The notes beneath the pieces were generated by a model. It was given only the letters and a program-made list of their open reading frames with translations, was not told the origin of the DNA and ran no database searches. Positions 35,370 through 45,504 of a stretch of DNA of 64,000 bases are shown in pieces; the stretch's first letter is position 1, and each line of letters begins with the position of its first letter. The stretch spans positions 6,929,501 through 6,993,500 of the forward strand of contig JAPFFF010000005.1 in NCBI GenBank assembly GCA_039105265.1, given 5' to 3'. The position numbers and the translations under genes were made by a program. The stretch is from Tritrichomonas musculus (lineage: Eukaryota; Parabasalia; Tritrichomonadida; Tritrichomonadidae).

Positions 35370-37481
35370 TCAAAATCCAAAAAATCCTGCTGTTCTAGCA
35401 ATTAAATGCTGATTTCTTTCCCATTGCCGCATAACAATTGAAATCTGTTCTTTGGTACATCCTACGAGCTCTAAAATAATTGGAACCATTTCAACTCTAT
35501 TAGCATCTATTTCTTCTGAAAAGAAATTCAGTAAGACACGTCTCAAATAAGCACTCCTTACTAACTTTGCTTCTTTTTCTGCGTTTGGCGTCAATCCAGA
35601 TTTCTGTTTCTGGAGAGGGGCATTTTCATTATTCTGATTTTGATTTAAATCATTGTTGTCATCGCTATTATTATAAATATTATCATTATCATTGTGGTCA
35701 CCTTCATTATCAATCAAATATTGAGGAAGAAGGCGTTCAAACAAATTTGGTACTTTTGAAATAGAAAGGTTTATGTCTTTCTTTATTTCGACTTCTTTTA
35801 ACAATTGTTGATGATCTTGTAATAATTGTGAATATAGTTGGCTAGTTCTGTCGCAAGCTTCTTGCATCTTTTGATTTTGTTTTATCATTTCTTCACTTGC
35901 ACTTGAATTTCGAAGTTTTTCTTCAAGTTCCTCTTTTTCCATTGTTAATTTCTCTATTTCTTCGCTATGAAATCCGTCTTTTTGTATAGTTGTGATATAT
36001 GATTGTAGTTCATCTATTTGTTGCTGCTTTCTTTTATCAGATTTGTTCGATCTTGCTAATAGATTTTTCAATTTAAAAATAGTTGAATCTCTATCATCAA
36101 TTGTCCCCTGAATATCTTTTACTGCTTTTTCGTTTTCTTTTACTTTTAAATTGGAATTAAATAATTCGTTCTGAATTGATTTTAAATTTTCATTTAAATC
36201 ATCAATATTTTTATTTTTTTCAACAATATCATTTTCAATTTGTGAATATTCATGAAGTTGTTTGAGCATATAATTTGTTTCTTTTTCCAAATCTCGTATT
36301 CTTGTATCTTTCTCTGTTATTATAATATTTAACTCGTTTTTTTCTTTTTCTAATTTGTTAATTGCATCATTTGTATTATTATATTCACTTAAAAGAGAAT
36401 TTAATGATTCAATTTGATTTTGTAATCTAGTCCTCTCTTCTTCAAATTTGCGACTTTCTTCACGGTGTTCTTCAAATTGTTGTAAATTTGTAGCTTTTAA
36501 TTTTTCGATCCTTTCTTTTGCTTTTGCATTGTTGCTTTCGATAATTTGTAGTAGAGCGTTTTTTTCTTCTTCATTTTTTTCACTTAAACTTTTTTTCTCT
36601 TCTTCGTTTTTTTCAATCAATGCTTTTTTTTCTTCTTCAATTTTTTCAATTAATATCTTTTTTTCATTTAAGTTATCGGAGATGATTTTGATTTCATCTT
36701 TCAATTTTGAAATTTCTGTAGACGTTTGTGATTCAATTGATGCTATTTTATCATTTTTTTGAGATATTTCTGATACAGTGGTTGATAAAATCTTATTTTC
36801 TATCTTTAAATCTTGAATTAATTTTTGAGCTTCAAGAAGATTTTCTTGTAAAGTTTGGGCTTTTGAAATTGCAGCATCTTTTTCTTTTCTTAATTGATCA
36901 AGAATCAATGAATTTTCGTTGCTATCAGAAGCTTTAGAAACTTGATTTTCTAAAAGGTTTATTGTATCACTTTTATCTTTGTTTTGTGATTCTAGTAATT
37001 GAATTTGGCTTTTTTGTTGATTAATTAAAAATTCGTTGTTATTAATAAGTGTAAGAAATTCGGATTTTTCATTCTCATATTGGAGAATTTTGGAATTAAG
37101 ATCTTCGATTTTTCTTTCTGATTCATCAAGTTGACTTCTAATATTTTTTTCAGATTCTGTTTTTGAGTTAATAATTGCCTCGAGCTCTGTAATTTTTTCA
37201 TTCTGATTGGCGTCATTGTTGTTGATGTTGTTCGAATTGGGCGAATTTTTTTCCATCATTTCTCTTGTTATCGATTCAAGAGTTGCATTTTTTTCCTTAA
37301 GACTTTCCATCATAAGCTCTTGAGCTTCAAGTTGCTGTTTTAAACTTGCTGCTGATGCTCGGTATTGTTTTTTTGATTTGCTTTCTTTTTGGCAAACTTT
37401 TATCAAAGATACGCAAACATCCTGGAGAGTTTTTAAATCGGTTACTTCCCGAATAGTTTCTTCAGTCGGTAAATTAGACAT
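35370..37481 (-). CDS. Coiled-coil golgin with C-terminal GRIP-like domain
   Basis: 703 residues from ATG 37481. Residues about 30-600 are heptad-rich coiled coil with Lys/Glu/Asn repeats (for example EEKKALIEKNEEEKKSLSEK). An Asn/Asp-rich linker (about 600-630) is followed by a C-terminal segment YLRRVLLNFFSEEIDANRVE then MVPIILELVGCTKEQISIV, matching the GRIP domain pattern of trans-Golgi golgins. GRIP domains bind Arl1-GTP at the trans-Golgi, and the coiled coil then captures vesicles. The usual aromatic (Tyr) position of GRIP is present as YLRR. No transmembrane anchor is seen. Confidence 0.75.
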   Translation of the reverse strand: MSNLPTEETIREVTDLKTLQDVCVSLIKVCQKESKSKKQYRASAASLKQQLEAQELMMESLKEKNATLESITREMMEKNSPNSNNINNNDANQNEKITELEAIINSKTESEKNIRSQLDESERKIEDLNSKILQYENEKSEFLTLINNNEFLINQQKSQIQLLESQNKDKSDTINLLENQVSKASDSNENSLILDQLRKEKDAAISKAQTLQENLLEAQKLIQDLKIENKILSTTVSEISQKNDKIASIESQTSTEISKLKDEIKIISDNLNEKKILIEKIEEEKKALIEKNEEEKKSLSEKNEEEKNALLQIIESNNAKAKERIEKLKATNLQQFEEHREESRKFEEERTRLQNQIESLNSLLSEYNNTNDAINKLEKEKNELNIIITEKDTRIRDLEKETNYMLKQLHEYSQIENDIVEKNKNIDDLNENLKSIQNELFNSNLKVKENEKAVKDIQGTIDDRDSTIFKLKNLLARSNKSDKRKQQQIDELQSYITTIQKDGFHSEEIEKLTMEKEELEEKLRNSSASEEMIKQNQKMQEACDRTSQLYSQLLQDHQQLLKEVEIKKDINLSISKVPNLFERLLPQYLIDNEGDHNDNDNIYNNSDDNNDLNQNQNNENAPLQKQKSGLTPNAEKEAKLVRSAYLRRVLLNFFSEEIDANRVEMVPIILELVGCTKEQISIVMRQWERNQHLIARTAGFFGF

Positions 37482-37847
37482 TTTACTCTAAAAAAAGGAC
37501 TGAATAGAGCTTTCACAACAATTTATTTCTAGCTTTTTAAAAGATTCTGGCCATATAACGAATGAAAATAATGAATTATAGTGCCAAATAACTTATCAAA
37601 ATTAAAATTTCTAAATTTGATTATTTAGCAAAAAGCATTTGAAGAAATTTTATTAAACTTCTTAAAAAAGCATCATAATAGATTGTGTTGATGATCAAAT
37701 TATTTCAAATTTGAAAATATTAAATAGATTTGAATTATTTGGTAGATGAGTATATGCATACAGCTCATATTATAAAAATGAATAAAAAATGTTATTCCTT
37801 TAAAATATCAATAGTAAAAAAAGCAATAAAAAGAATAATTATAAAAT
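37482..37847. other. Intergenic, no gene seen
   Basis: About 365 bp AT-rich DNA between two minus-strand genes. No feature recognised. Confidence 0.6.
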
Positions 37848-40800
37848 TCATACATTTTTTAAACGCGATAGAATTTTCACATATATTAATCTAAGAGAAT
37901 CTTCATCTGAAGCTTCATTAAGTCTTTCATTTAAATATTCATCAACTCCCTCATTTTTTAGTGCTTTTTTGCCTTCTTTACATATTGAAATAGATTGAAA
38001 AATGTCAATTATGAGTTCATGCAATTCGCATTCAGAAAAGGATAATAGGCATTTCACCATTTTCTGCATTAATGTAATTTTGCAATTACTATTATCAGAA
38101 GTACTGATAAAGTTATTTGACAAATAATCAAATGATTCAGGAGCTGTCGCAATTCTCCAAATAATTGGAAAAGCTTCATGAATTCCTGAATCCATCATAT
38201 CAATTAACTTTTCCATATATGTTGATTCTTTAATAGCAAAGTCAACATTAGATGATATATTAGCAAGGAATCCCAAAGAATATTTATAATAGTCAGTAGT
38301 TTCAGCAATTTCAAACATTCCATCAATACATTTTTCAAAAGCGTCAATATATTGATTGTATGACGAAATGCTTGTCAGTAATATGCAAGTAAATTTTTTC
38401 ACTTTTTCAATGTCTTCACAATTATTTGAATTCAAATCATTTTCATTCAAATAAAGAAAAGGCACAATTGAATCTGTAAACTTGATAACAAAAATTGTTC
38501 CTTCTTTAGTTTCTGTCATTATCCCACAAAGTCTCAATGAAAACAAAATAAGCTTTAATTTATTTTCATTGTAAACAGAGTTAGTCAATTTAATAAAAGT
38601 TTTCTGAAAGAATTGCGAAACAGTTTCACAACAAAGTTTGCTGACGCAATTTGAAGGAAGCTGAGTCAGACAAAGAGCAGCAAGAATTTGAACTTCTTCA
38701 TTTTCAGAGAGAAGAAGTTGAATAACTTCATCCACAATTTGAAACATCATTGAAAAAGTTGTCAAGTTATTGAAAAGGATGAAGGATGTTTTCAATGCCA
38801 TGATTTTGACATGATCTGACATTTTGTCCGTAAAACAAACTGAAAAAGGATTCTGGGCCAATTTTGAGAATAATTGAAATGTATAGTCAGATTTGAGAAG
38901 ATATTTGGCCATCTCCAAAATACTCACAATTATTGACTCGTCATCTTGCAAAAGTAGCTCCTTTATGTATGGAAAAATAAACTCAATACATTGGCGGTTA
39001 GGCATTGAATTTGCAAAAATGAAGTTCAGTAATTTGAGAGGAATTAACGTTGTGCGAAGCAGCGAAATTGCAAAGAAAATTTGAGATTTATTTTCAACGA
39101 TGATGGAAACGAATCCATTGAAATGCATTATCTTCTCAAAAAGTGATAAAATTGAGAGAAAAATTTCATCTTCTTTTGCTATTTGTAGACTGACTAAAAG
39201 ACTTGGGACGGTTTGAACAACGTCGTCCATTGAATTAAATTGATTGTTAGTGATGACTTGATGCAGAAAATTCAATGTTGACATTTCGATATTATTGCTA
39301 TTCATATATTGAATTGTCGCTAGAAGCTCATTAAAGCCAAGATGGAACAAATGGTCTGTATCTTTGGTTAATATTTTGAATGTAACTGAAATTAGGCCGG
39401 AATCAATGTTTTTTGCATAAAATGTTAAAAATTCTGAAAATGAGTTCTTTAAAATGTCCAAGAAATCATCACGGTATTCAAGACAAATGGATATAAAGCA
39501 AGTTGTCTTTCTTGGATCTTCATAATTTTCTAAAATAGAAGAAAAAGAGCTCGATAAATCTTTGAAATCCATTTTTTTAACAACTTCTATTAATTTTTCA
39601 TAAGATGGGGTTGATCCTGTAGACTCTTGTCTAGTTGTTTGTGTTGAATTTATTTCGAGCTCGTTTATAAGGAGTTCTATGGAACGTTTAGGATCAGATG
39701 GAACAATAATTGTTTTAATATATTCTTCAACTTTTGAACGATCAGTTCCAGGGAATTCAATTTCTCCTTCGTCGAGAATAGTGGAAATTGACTTGAAATC
39801 TGGTCGATGTTCTGGGTCTTTGTCCCAGCAATCTGTTATGAATGCTGATACGTTGGCTGGGCAATCTTCTGGTATCTTGGGTCTTTTGTCAATTTGACTT
39901 ATTTCACGAATGCAATCACCATCATCAATGAAAGGTATCTTTTCAGTAAGCATTTCCCAGAGCAAGATTCCAAATGAGTAAACATCAACTTTTGAATTGT
40001 AATGATTTGATTGAAAAACTTCGGGAGCCATCCAACGAAAAGTTCCAACCCCTTTTGTCATGACTTCTGAGTCAGTTCCCTGTGATCTTGATAAGCCAAA
40101 ATCGCATATTCTTGGATAATCGTCATTATCAAGTAAAACGTTTAATGACTTTAAATCACGATGTATTAAACCTTTTGAATGTAAATATTCCATTCCATGC
40201 GCAATTCCAATTGTTATTATTGTTTTGGCGGTTGGGGATAATGGCTCATATTTTAGACCTCTGTTATGCAATCTAACATATAGCGATTGTCCACTCATAT
40301 ATTCTGTTAATATGCAATATGGCGGCTTCATTGTCGCACCAACAAATGTTAATAAACATGGGTGTTTTGTTGGCGTTTGAAGAAATAAATAAGTGCTTAT
40401 TTCACGTTTATACATTTCGAGATCTTTGGCTGTAAACTCAGTTCGTAAATATTGCTTAATGGCAACAATTTTATTAGTTGATAATTGTCCTCCCAAATAT
40501 ACTGTAGAAAAGCCTCCATGGCCGACAACTGTTTTGTTCTTGATATAAAAATCGTCGGGTACTGAAACTTCCCATTCTTTAAAATTTTCGAGTTCTTTCG
40601 ATACCTCTTCTTTACTTAAAATTTGATTTTGATAACTGTTTAGAAATAAAGCGTTTTTCTCTGATATAGTTGTTTCTAATTCCAGAATTTTGTGTCGAAT
40701 AGTTTGTATTTCATCTTCGTTGGTAATGCTTTTTTTAGGGCCTTCGATTGCTGATTTTAATATATTAATTAAATTTTTGCTATCTTCGATATCGTTGTAA

Positions 40801-41219
40801 TTAAATTGAATTTGATTATTCGGATAGTATGGTTTTTTATTTGAATCTAGCATATTTAATGATAGACACAATTTATTAAATTTTTCTCTAAAATTTTTTA
40901 TCTCATTAGAAATATCATTGATTCTATTACTAAGAATTGTCTTAAGATAATTTTCTCGATGATATGATTTAACATAAGCCGTCATATCCTCAATTAGTTT
41001 CAAAAGACTGCGGTAATTTTCACTTTCTTCTGGTGTTGCATCGCGTACAGAAGAATACTTGTCAAGTGCTTCTAAGAATTTGAGTAAGTAATTTCCAATT
41101 TCTGCAAATTTACAAGCATGAATATACGCTGAATTTTGACCGCACGATAAAAGTAAGAAATGTAAATTATGCTTGAGATTTTGAATCCATTGGATTACTG
41201 GAATGGGATAATCAGACAT
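37848..41219 (-). CDS. TKL protein kinase with helical N-terminus and ARM/HEAT-like C-terminus
   Basis: 1123 residues from ATG 41219. Residues 1-210 are an all-helical domain (QWIQNLKHNLHFLLLSCGQN...). The kinase domain spans about 224-490: glycine loop VGHGGFSTVYLG, Lys255 in VAIKQY, LIHRDLKSLNVLL, ICDFGLSR, MAPEVF, DVYSFGILLWEMLTEKIPF, and CWDKDPEHRPDF. Catalytic residues are intact, and the sequence is closest to the TKL group (MAPKKK/RAF-like, Dictyostelium and Entamoeba TKLs). Residues about 530-1123 form a long helical-repeat region consistent with ARM/HEAT repeats. The substrate is unknown. The kinase resembles the decayed one at 32405-33421 in the HRDLK and DFGLS region. Confidence 0.88.
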   Translation of the reverse strand: MSDYPIPVIQWIQNLKHNLHFLLLSCGQNSAYIHACKFAEIGNYLLKFLEALDKYSSVRDATPEESENYRSLLKLIEDMTAYVKSYHRENYLKTILSNRINDISNEIKNFREKFNKLCLSLNMLDSNKKPYYPNNQIQFNYNDIEDSKNLINILKSAIEGPKKSITNEDEIQTIRHKILELETTISEKNALFLNSYQNQILSKEEVSKELENFKEWEVSVPDDFYIKNKTVVGHGGFSTVYLGGQLSTNKIVAIKQYLRTEFTAKDLEMYKREISTYLFLQTPTKHPCLLTFVGATMKPPYCILTEYMSGQSLYVRLHNRGLKYEPLSPTAKTIITIGIAHGMEYLHSKGLIHRDLKSLNVLLDNDDYPRICDFGLSRSQGTDSEVMTKGVGTFRWMAPEVFQSNHYNSKVDVYSFGILLWEMLTEKIPFIDDGDCIREISQIDKRPKIPEDCPANVSAFITDCWDKDPEHRPDFKSISTILDEGEIEFPGTDRSKVEEYIKTIIVPSDPKRSIELLINELEINSTQTTRQESTGSTPSYEKLIEVVKKMDFKDLSSSFSSILENYEDPRKTTCFISICLEYRDDFLDILKNSFSEFLTFYAKNIDSGLISVTFKILTKDTDHLFHLGFNELLATIQYMNSNNIEMSTLNFLHQVITNNQFNSMDDVVQTVPSLLVSLQIAKEDEIFLSILSLFEKIMHFNGFVSIIVENKSQIFFAISLLRTTLIPLKLLNFIFANSMPNRQCIEFIFPYIKELLLQDDESIIVSILEMAKYLLKSDYTFQLFSKLAQNPFSVCFTDKMSDHVKIMALKTSFILFNNLTTFSMMFQIVDEVIQLLLSENEEVQILAALCLTQLPSNCVSKLCCETVSQFFQKTFIKLTNSVYNENKLKLILFSLRLCGIMTETKEGTIFVIKFTDSIVPFLYLNENDLNSNNCEDIEKVKKFTCILLTSISSYNQYIDAFEKCIDGMFEIAETTDYYKYSLGFLANISSNVDFAIKESTYMEKLIDMMDSGIHEAFPIIWRIATAPESFDYLSNNFISTSDNSNCKITLMQKMVKCLLSFSECELHELIIDIFQSISICKEGKKALKNEGVDEYLNERLNEASDEDSLRLIYVKILSRLKNV

Positions 41220-41482
41220 ATATCAAATCAAAATTTCCAATTGAAATGATTCAACGAATTCATTTAAAAATTCTGTAGTTTATCAATATTTTGTTGTTGT
41301 TTAGTTTATCATTCCAGTTTGTTATTCACAGTAATAGAAGGTTTTTAAAAAAAACTTCTAGTTTTAAATCTTTAATACAATCGCATACTTTCATAAAGTG
41401 TATAATCAAAATAATAGAAAATGAACAAAATGCAAATTGATATCAATTAATAAAAAATTTATGAATAAAAATATGTTTCGTT

Positions 41483-42661
41483 TTATGTCGCCCAGTATCC
41501 TGATCTTTCCATTACATTTGGACGTGCATTCATATTTCGACTCCTGAGAGCTTCCGTTGGATCTTTGTATTTTCTCATTACTTCTGTCTTTCCCGTCTTA
41601 AAGTATCTTGGATCACCAGGTGGTCCTGCATGAATAGTTTCGTTTGAATCATAGCCTGTGTTTGCATGTCGGACGTTGCTAACAGCTGTTAAGCATCTAT
41701 CAATTTGTCTTCTTGGTGATTGATAGCTTATTTGATATGTTGATTTAAATGGATCAGGATCAAAAAGATTCTGATATTCTGGGGTATTAACTTTCTTTAA
41801 TTTGCTTACTTCGATTGGATGAAGATCATCAGCTGTAACATCTGATAAAGGAACTGTTTTATTCATTGTTGGGATTAATGAGCCTGTGTAACCACTTCTT
41901 TCCATCACTGTTCGATTTGGAATATTAATACTTGTTAATACTGGCGGTTTTCTATATGAAGCTGTATAAGTTGAAATTTGTTCATCAACTGGTTTTTGAG
42001 GTATTGTTAAATGATTACGAGTAAATGCATCTGGCTCTTTCTTACCAATAAGGTTTCGATCTGTCTTAAAGAATTTGCTGTTATTAGATTCATACTCACG
42101 ATATGCTTGATTATATGTAGTAGAGCCCCATTCAGGACCTGCACCATGATTTTCACCATCAATTGGATTCTCTTTTGTTATCCTCTTTAATGTAAGTGGA
42201 TCCAAATTTTTAGCATTAATTGTTCTTTCACGAGCACTAGTTATACGCCTTGCTGGTGACTCATATAAAACGTTAGGCATAGGTTCATTCCAATAGCCAC
42301 TTCTTTCCATTGCTGCGCGAACGATAGGGCGTTCTCGCATTAAAGTTTTAATAGAAGACTCTGGACAAAAGCATTCATGTGAATATGAATCAAGGTAATC
42401 TTTTCTATCTTGGCGAGGCGCAAGCTCAAGAGGAGAAACATGATTATTTGTTGAGTATCCTGAAGGAAGATGCTGAATTGATTGTGAACCTGAGGCAGCT
42501 GTTGTTGATTGCGTTCCTGACGTCAAAGTTGGATTAATAGATCGTGTTGAATAAGATGTTGTCTTTGGTCTTGTATAAGAAGAAGAGTATGTAGTGGTGT
42601 AAAATGCTTCGAGATTAGGATCACCTCCCCTTGAACGCCATTTTGGTTCATCAAGGGTCAT
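41483..42661 (-). CDS. Probable axonemal microtubule-associated protein (SAXO4/PPP1R32-like)
   Basis: 392 residues from ATG 42661. It is basic, Tyr/Thr/Pro-rich and lacks long hydrophobic stretches. It has short repeated motifs: MERSGYW or MERSGYT three times (about 118, 255, 385), FYTTTYSSSY at 20-29, TTYNQAYREY, STYTASYRKP and STYQISYQSP, plus KKEPDAF. Spaced TxY/YxxxY elements of this kind with KKEP are characteristic of PPP1R32/SAXO4-type microtubule inner proteins in cilia. A flagellar role fits a flagellate. Attribution to that exact family is tentative. Confidence 0.55.
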   Translation of the reverse strand: MTLDEPKWRSRGGDPNLEAFYTTTYSSSYTRPKTTSYSTRSINPTLTSGTQSTTAASGSQSIQHLPSGYSTNNHVSPLELAPRQDRKDYLDSYSHECFCPESSIKTLMRERPIVRAAMERSGYWNEPMPNVLYESPARRITSARERTINAKNLDPLTLKRITKENPIDGENHGAGPEWGSTTYNQAYREYESNNSKFFKTDRNLIGKKEPDAFTRNHLTIPQKPVDEQISTYTASYRKPPVLTSINIPNRTVMERSGYTGSLIPTMNKTVPLSDVTADDLHPIEVSKLKKVNTPEYQNLFDPDPFKSTYQISYQSPRRQIDRCLTAVSNVRHANTGYDSNETIHAGPPGDPRYFKTGKTEVMRKYKDPTEALRSRNMNARPNVMERSGYWAT

Positions 42662-43059
42662 TTTTTATATTTTAAAAAATATCTGAAATGAAATTTTATG
42701 AGAAATAAAAAATAACGGCTAAGAATATTTACATTAGAAATAAACGTACAACATGATTTTATCAAAGAAATTCACTGATATGAAAGATCTTTTTTATGGA
42801 TTAAAATAAATATTTAATTTTATAAGCAAACATAAAATATAATATTTGAACTAAATTTATTAATAACATATTTTAGATAACATGATTATATATGTTGCCT
42901 GATCATTAAGATTTCTTAATTATGTAATATATTAGATATCATTGAATCCTATTGGATATTTTTGATTAATAAATAACCATCATAGTTGAAAAATATTTTG
43001 AGCAATACCAAATTTGACCTAATTTTACCTTTTTTTCTTTTTTAAAAATAATTAGGATA
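42662..43059. other. Intergenic, no gene seen
   Basis: About 400 bp AT-rich DNA between two minus-strand genes. No feature recognised. Confidence 0.6.
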
Positions 43060-45177
43060 TTAATCACTTAATATGCTGCTAAGGATATCTGTCCCATTAG
43101 TAGACCCTGTAGCCTTTTCATTTGGTTCATCGTCATCATCTTCAATTTTTGGCTGTGAATCACTATCTCCATCTTCTTTATCTGTTTTCGTTTGAGCTTT
43201 TTTGTCTGTGTCCTTTTTAGATTGTGAGTTAATGTCAGAAATGTTAAGATTAGATGAAGTTAATCCTAATTCTGCTTTGAGTTCTGAATCAAGTGAGGAT
43301 GCCTCATTTGTATTGATATCTTTGAGAATTGATGAAAGATCAGAATCAATATTAATTTTTTCTTTTTTAGTATCAGCTTTTTCGCGTGCCGAAGATTTTG
43401 AAGATTTTGAAGATTTCTTTGATAAGTTTGATGATTCACTCTTTGATAAAATCGAGTTCATCGATTTCTTTGAGCTATTATCATCCTTATTTGGTTTATC
43501 GGAATTGTGATCTGTGCCCAAAATATCACCAAGTGTTGAATCAGAAATGCCGCTAATGGAATCATCTTTTTTCCCTGTTGTTGTTCCTGTTGCTGTTATT
43601 GTCTCAGCGTTTGTAGTATGTGATGACGATGAAAAACTTTCGCTGATAATATCAGGATTGTCTATTACAGATTTTGAATCAATAGAAATATTTGAATTTT
43701 TAGATGTTTTTGAATTGTTTGAAGCCTTAGAAGCCTGTGATGACTTAGAAATTTTTGATAAATTCGATAATTTTGATGAGTTTGATGCTTTTGAATTGTG
43801 CGAAGATATTGAAATTTTGGATGAATTTGATATATGAGATGAATTTGATTTATGAGATAAATTAGATTTTTGCGATGAGTTTGACTTATGAGACGAATGA
43901 GATGAGTGAGATATGTTAGATGCAACATCATCAATAACATTCATTCCACTATTTATTGAAGACTCTATTTTGCTGCTATCATGAATTGCTGATACATGTC
44001 CTGAACTGGATTCTCTTGATTTGGCTAATGAAGCCTTTAATTCTTGAGTAACATTGTCTGATACATCTTGTACTTTTTTTGCTGATTGTTTCGATGATTT
44101 TGATGCTCTTGATGAATGGCTTGATTGTGATCGAGAAGAATTTAATTGCTTTTCCTGCTTAGAATTTGATATTGGAATTTGGGTTTGATTTGGTGGGATT
44201 TGAGGCTTATCTTGAGGAATTTGAGGTTGTAATTGAGGAACCTGTGTTTGCACTTGGGGTGGCTGTTGAGATCTTGTTTTTTCTTGTTTGTCTCTTGATT
44301 TTTGTGAATCAGTTTTTTGTTTCTTTCGCGAAGTAGAAAAATCTTGATTTTTATTTGTTTTATTATTAACTTTGGGTTTCTTCTTTTGAGAGGCTATTGA
44401 AGAAACAGAATAGTCAGATGAATAATATTCATAACTCTGTTGATCTTCCATAGTTTTTTTGGCTTGCTTTTCTTTATATATTTTACGTCTTCTGGAAGTT
44501 TCAATTCTTTTAACTTGATTTTCTAAATCGCGAACTTGTTCTATTAAATCAAATTTTGTATCCAAATATTTTTTATTGAGTAAATATAAATCTGCTGCTC
44601 GTGGATTCACTCGTGGGAATTTCCTTTTGTTTACCTTTTTTTCAACTTTTTTCTTTGGCTCTGGCTCATTTTCTTCGAGTTCAGGAGCTTCTTCAACAAT
44701 TTCATCACTTGGTATTTCTTCGTAACAAAATACCTTGCTAAGATCTGTTGAAAAATGTTGAACTGAAAATTCAACATGAATGAATCCGTAATTTTGGTCA
44801 TTTCGATCTTGTAATTGAAGAGCAACTTGATATGTTTCAACATCTTCAATTCCTTGATATGTCCTTCTATATGCATCTGTAACAAGTGGGCCTAAATCAA
44901 AACCGCAAGCACATATAATTTGTGACTCTAGATTTGATAAAAAAATGTAAACTGGAAGAACTTTAAAAGCTGAAAAGCATTCCAATCGGGTAAAAAATTC
45001 AATTCCTTGGTAAATATTATATCTTCTTGTTCCTCTGACGAAATCAAATGTTGTTATGTCGATATGTGGCATTTCTTCAAGTTGGAAACGAAGTAAAATA
45101 TCTTTTTGTGGTAAATAATCAACTTCTACTACTGAAACAAAAGCTTGTATTTGAAAAATCTCTAAAGTGGGCTCCAT
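43060..45177 (-). CDS. Protein with possible N-terminal C2-like domain and long Ser-rich tail
   Basis: 705 residues from ATG 45177. Residues 1-155 are beta-rich (FVSVVEVDYLPQKDILLRFQ, LPVYIFLSNLESQIICACGF, GFIHVEFSVQHF) and could be a C2-like sandwich. A Lys/Arg coiled coil (about 200-250, NKKYLDTKFDLIEQVRDLE) follows. The remaining ~450 residues are low complexity: QPQ/PQIPQ stretches, then Ser-x-x-Ser runs (SSHKSNSSQKSNLSHKSNSS), then acidic, with the end at ILSSILSD. C2 plus coiled coil is common in ciliary transition-zone proteins, but no specific family is recognised. The tail would be a rich phosphorylation target. Confidence 0.6.
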   Translation of the reverse strand: MEPTLEIFQIQAFVSVVEVDYLPQKDILLRFQLEEMPHIDITTFDFVRGTRRYNIYQGIEFFTRLECFSAFKVLPVYIFLSNLESQIICACGFDLGPLVTDAYRRTYQGIEDVETYQVALQLQDRNDQNYGFIHVEFSVQHFSTDLSKVFCYEEIPSDEIVEEAPELEENEPEPKKKVEKKVNKRKFPRVNPRAADLYLLNKKYLDTKFDLIEQVRDLENQVKRIETSRRRKIYKEKQAKKTMEDQQSYEYYSSDYSVSSIASQKKKPKVNNKTNKNQDFSTSRKKQKTDSQKSRDKQEKTRSQQPPQVQTQVPQLQPQIPQDKPQIPPNQTQIPISNSKQEKQLNSSRSQSSHSSRASKSSKQSAKKVQDVSDNVTQELKASLAKSRESSSGHVSAIHDSSKIESSINSGMNVIDDVASNISHSSHSSHKSNSSQKSNLSHKSNSSHISNSSKISISSHNSKASNSSKLSNLSKISKSSQASKASNNSKTSKNSNISIDSKSVIDNPDIISESFSSSSHTTNAETITATGTTTGKKDDSISGISDSTLGDILGTDHNSDKPNKDDNSSKKSMNSILSKSESSNLSKKSSKSSKSSAREKADTKKEKINIDSDLSSILKDINTNEASSLDSELKAELGLTSSNLNISDINSQSKKDTDKKAQTKTDKEDGDSDSQPKIEDDDDEPNEKATGSTNGTDILSSILSD

Positions 45178-45504
45178 TTTTTAATAAACGTTCTAAATAA
45201 ATTGAAAATTGAATAATCATTCAATAATTTCAAATTTTTGAAAAAGATCGTTATTTTATTATTCATGAATTCCTCTCTTTATCTTCTAAGTAAAAATAAA
45301 ATGAAATAAATTAAATGTTGTTAGAGCCATCTTTTATTTAAAAATGGAAAGATCAAATGATTTCAATGATCAATCAAATGATGAAAAAATTCATTCAGAA
45401 AAGAAAATGAGATCTATCGATTTTTAATATATACGCATGTTCATAATAAAATGGTGTTTGCAATACAAATAAATAATATATCAATTATTTTTTTTTTGTC
45501 GAAC
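45178..45504. other. Intergenic, no gene seen
   Basis: About 325 bp AT-rich DNA between two minus-strand genes. No feature recognised. Confidence 0.6.
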
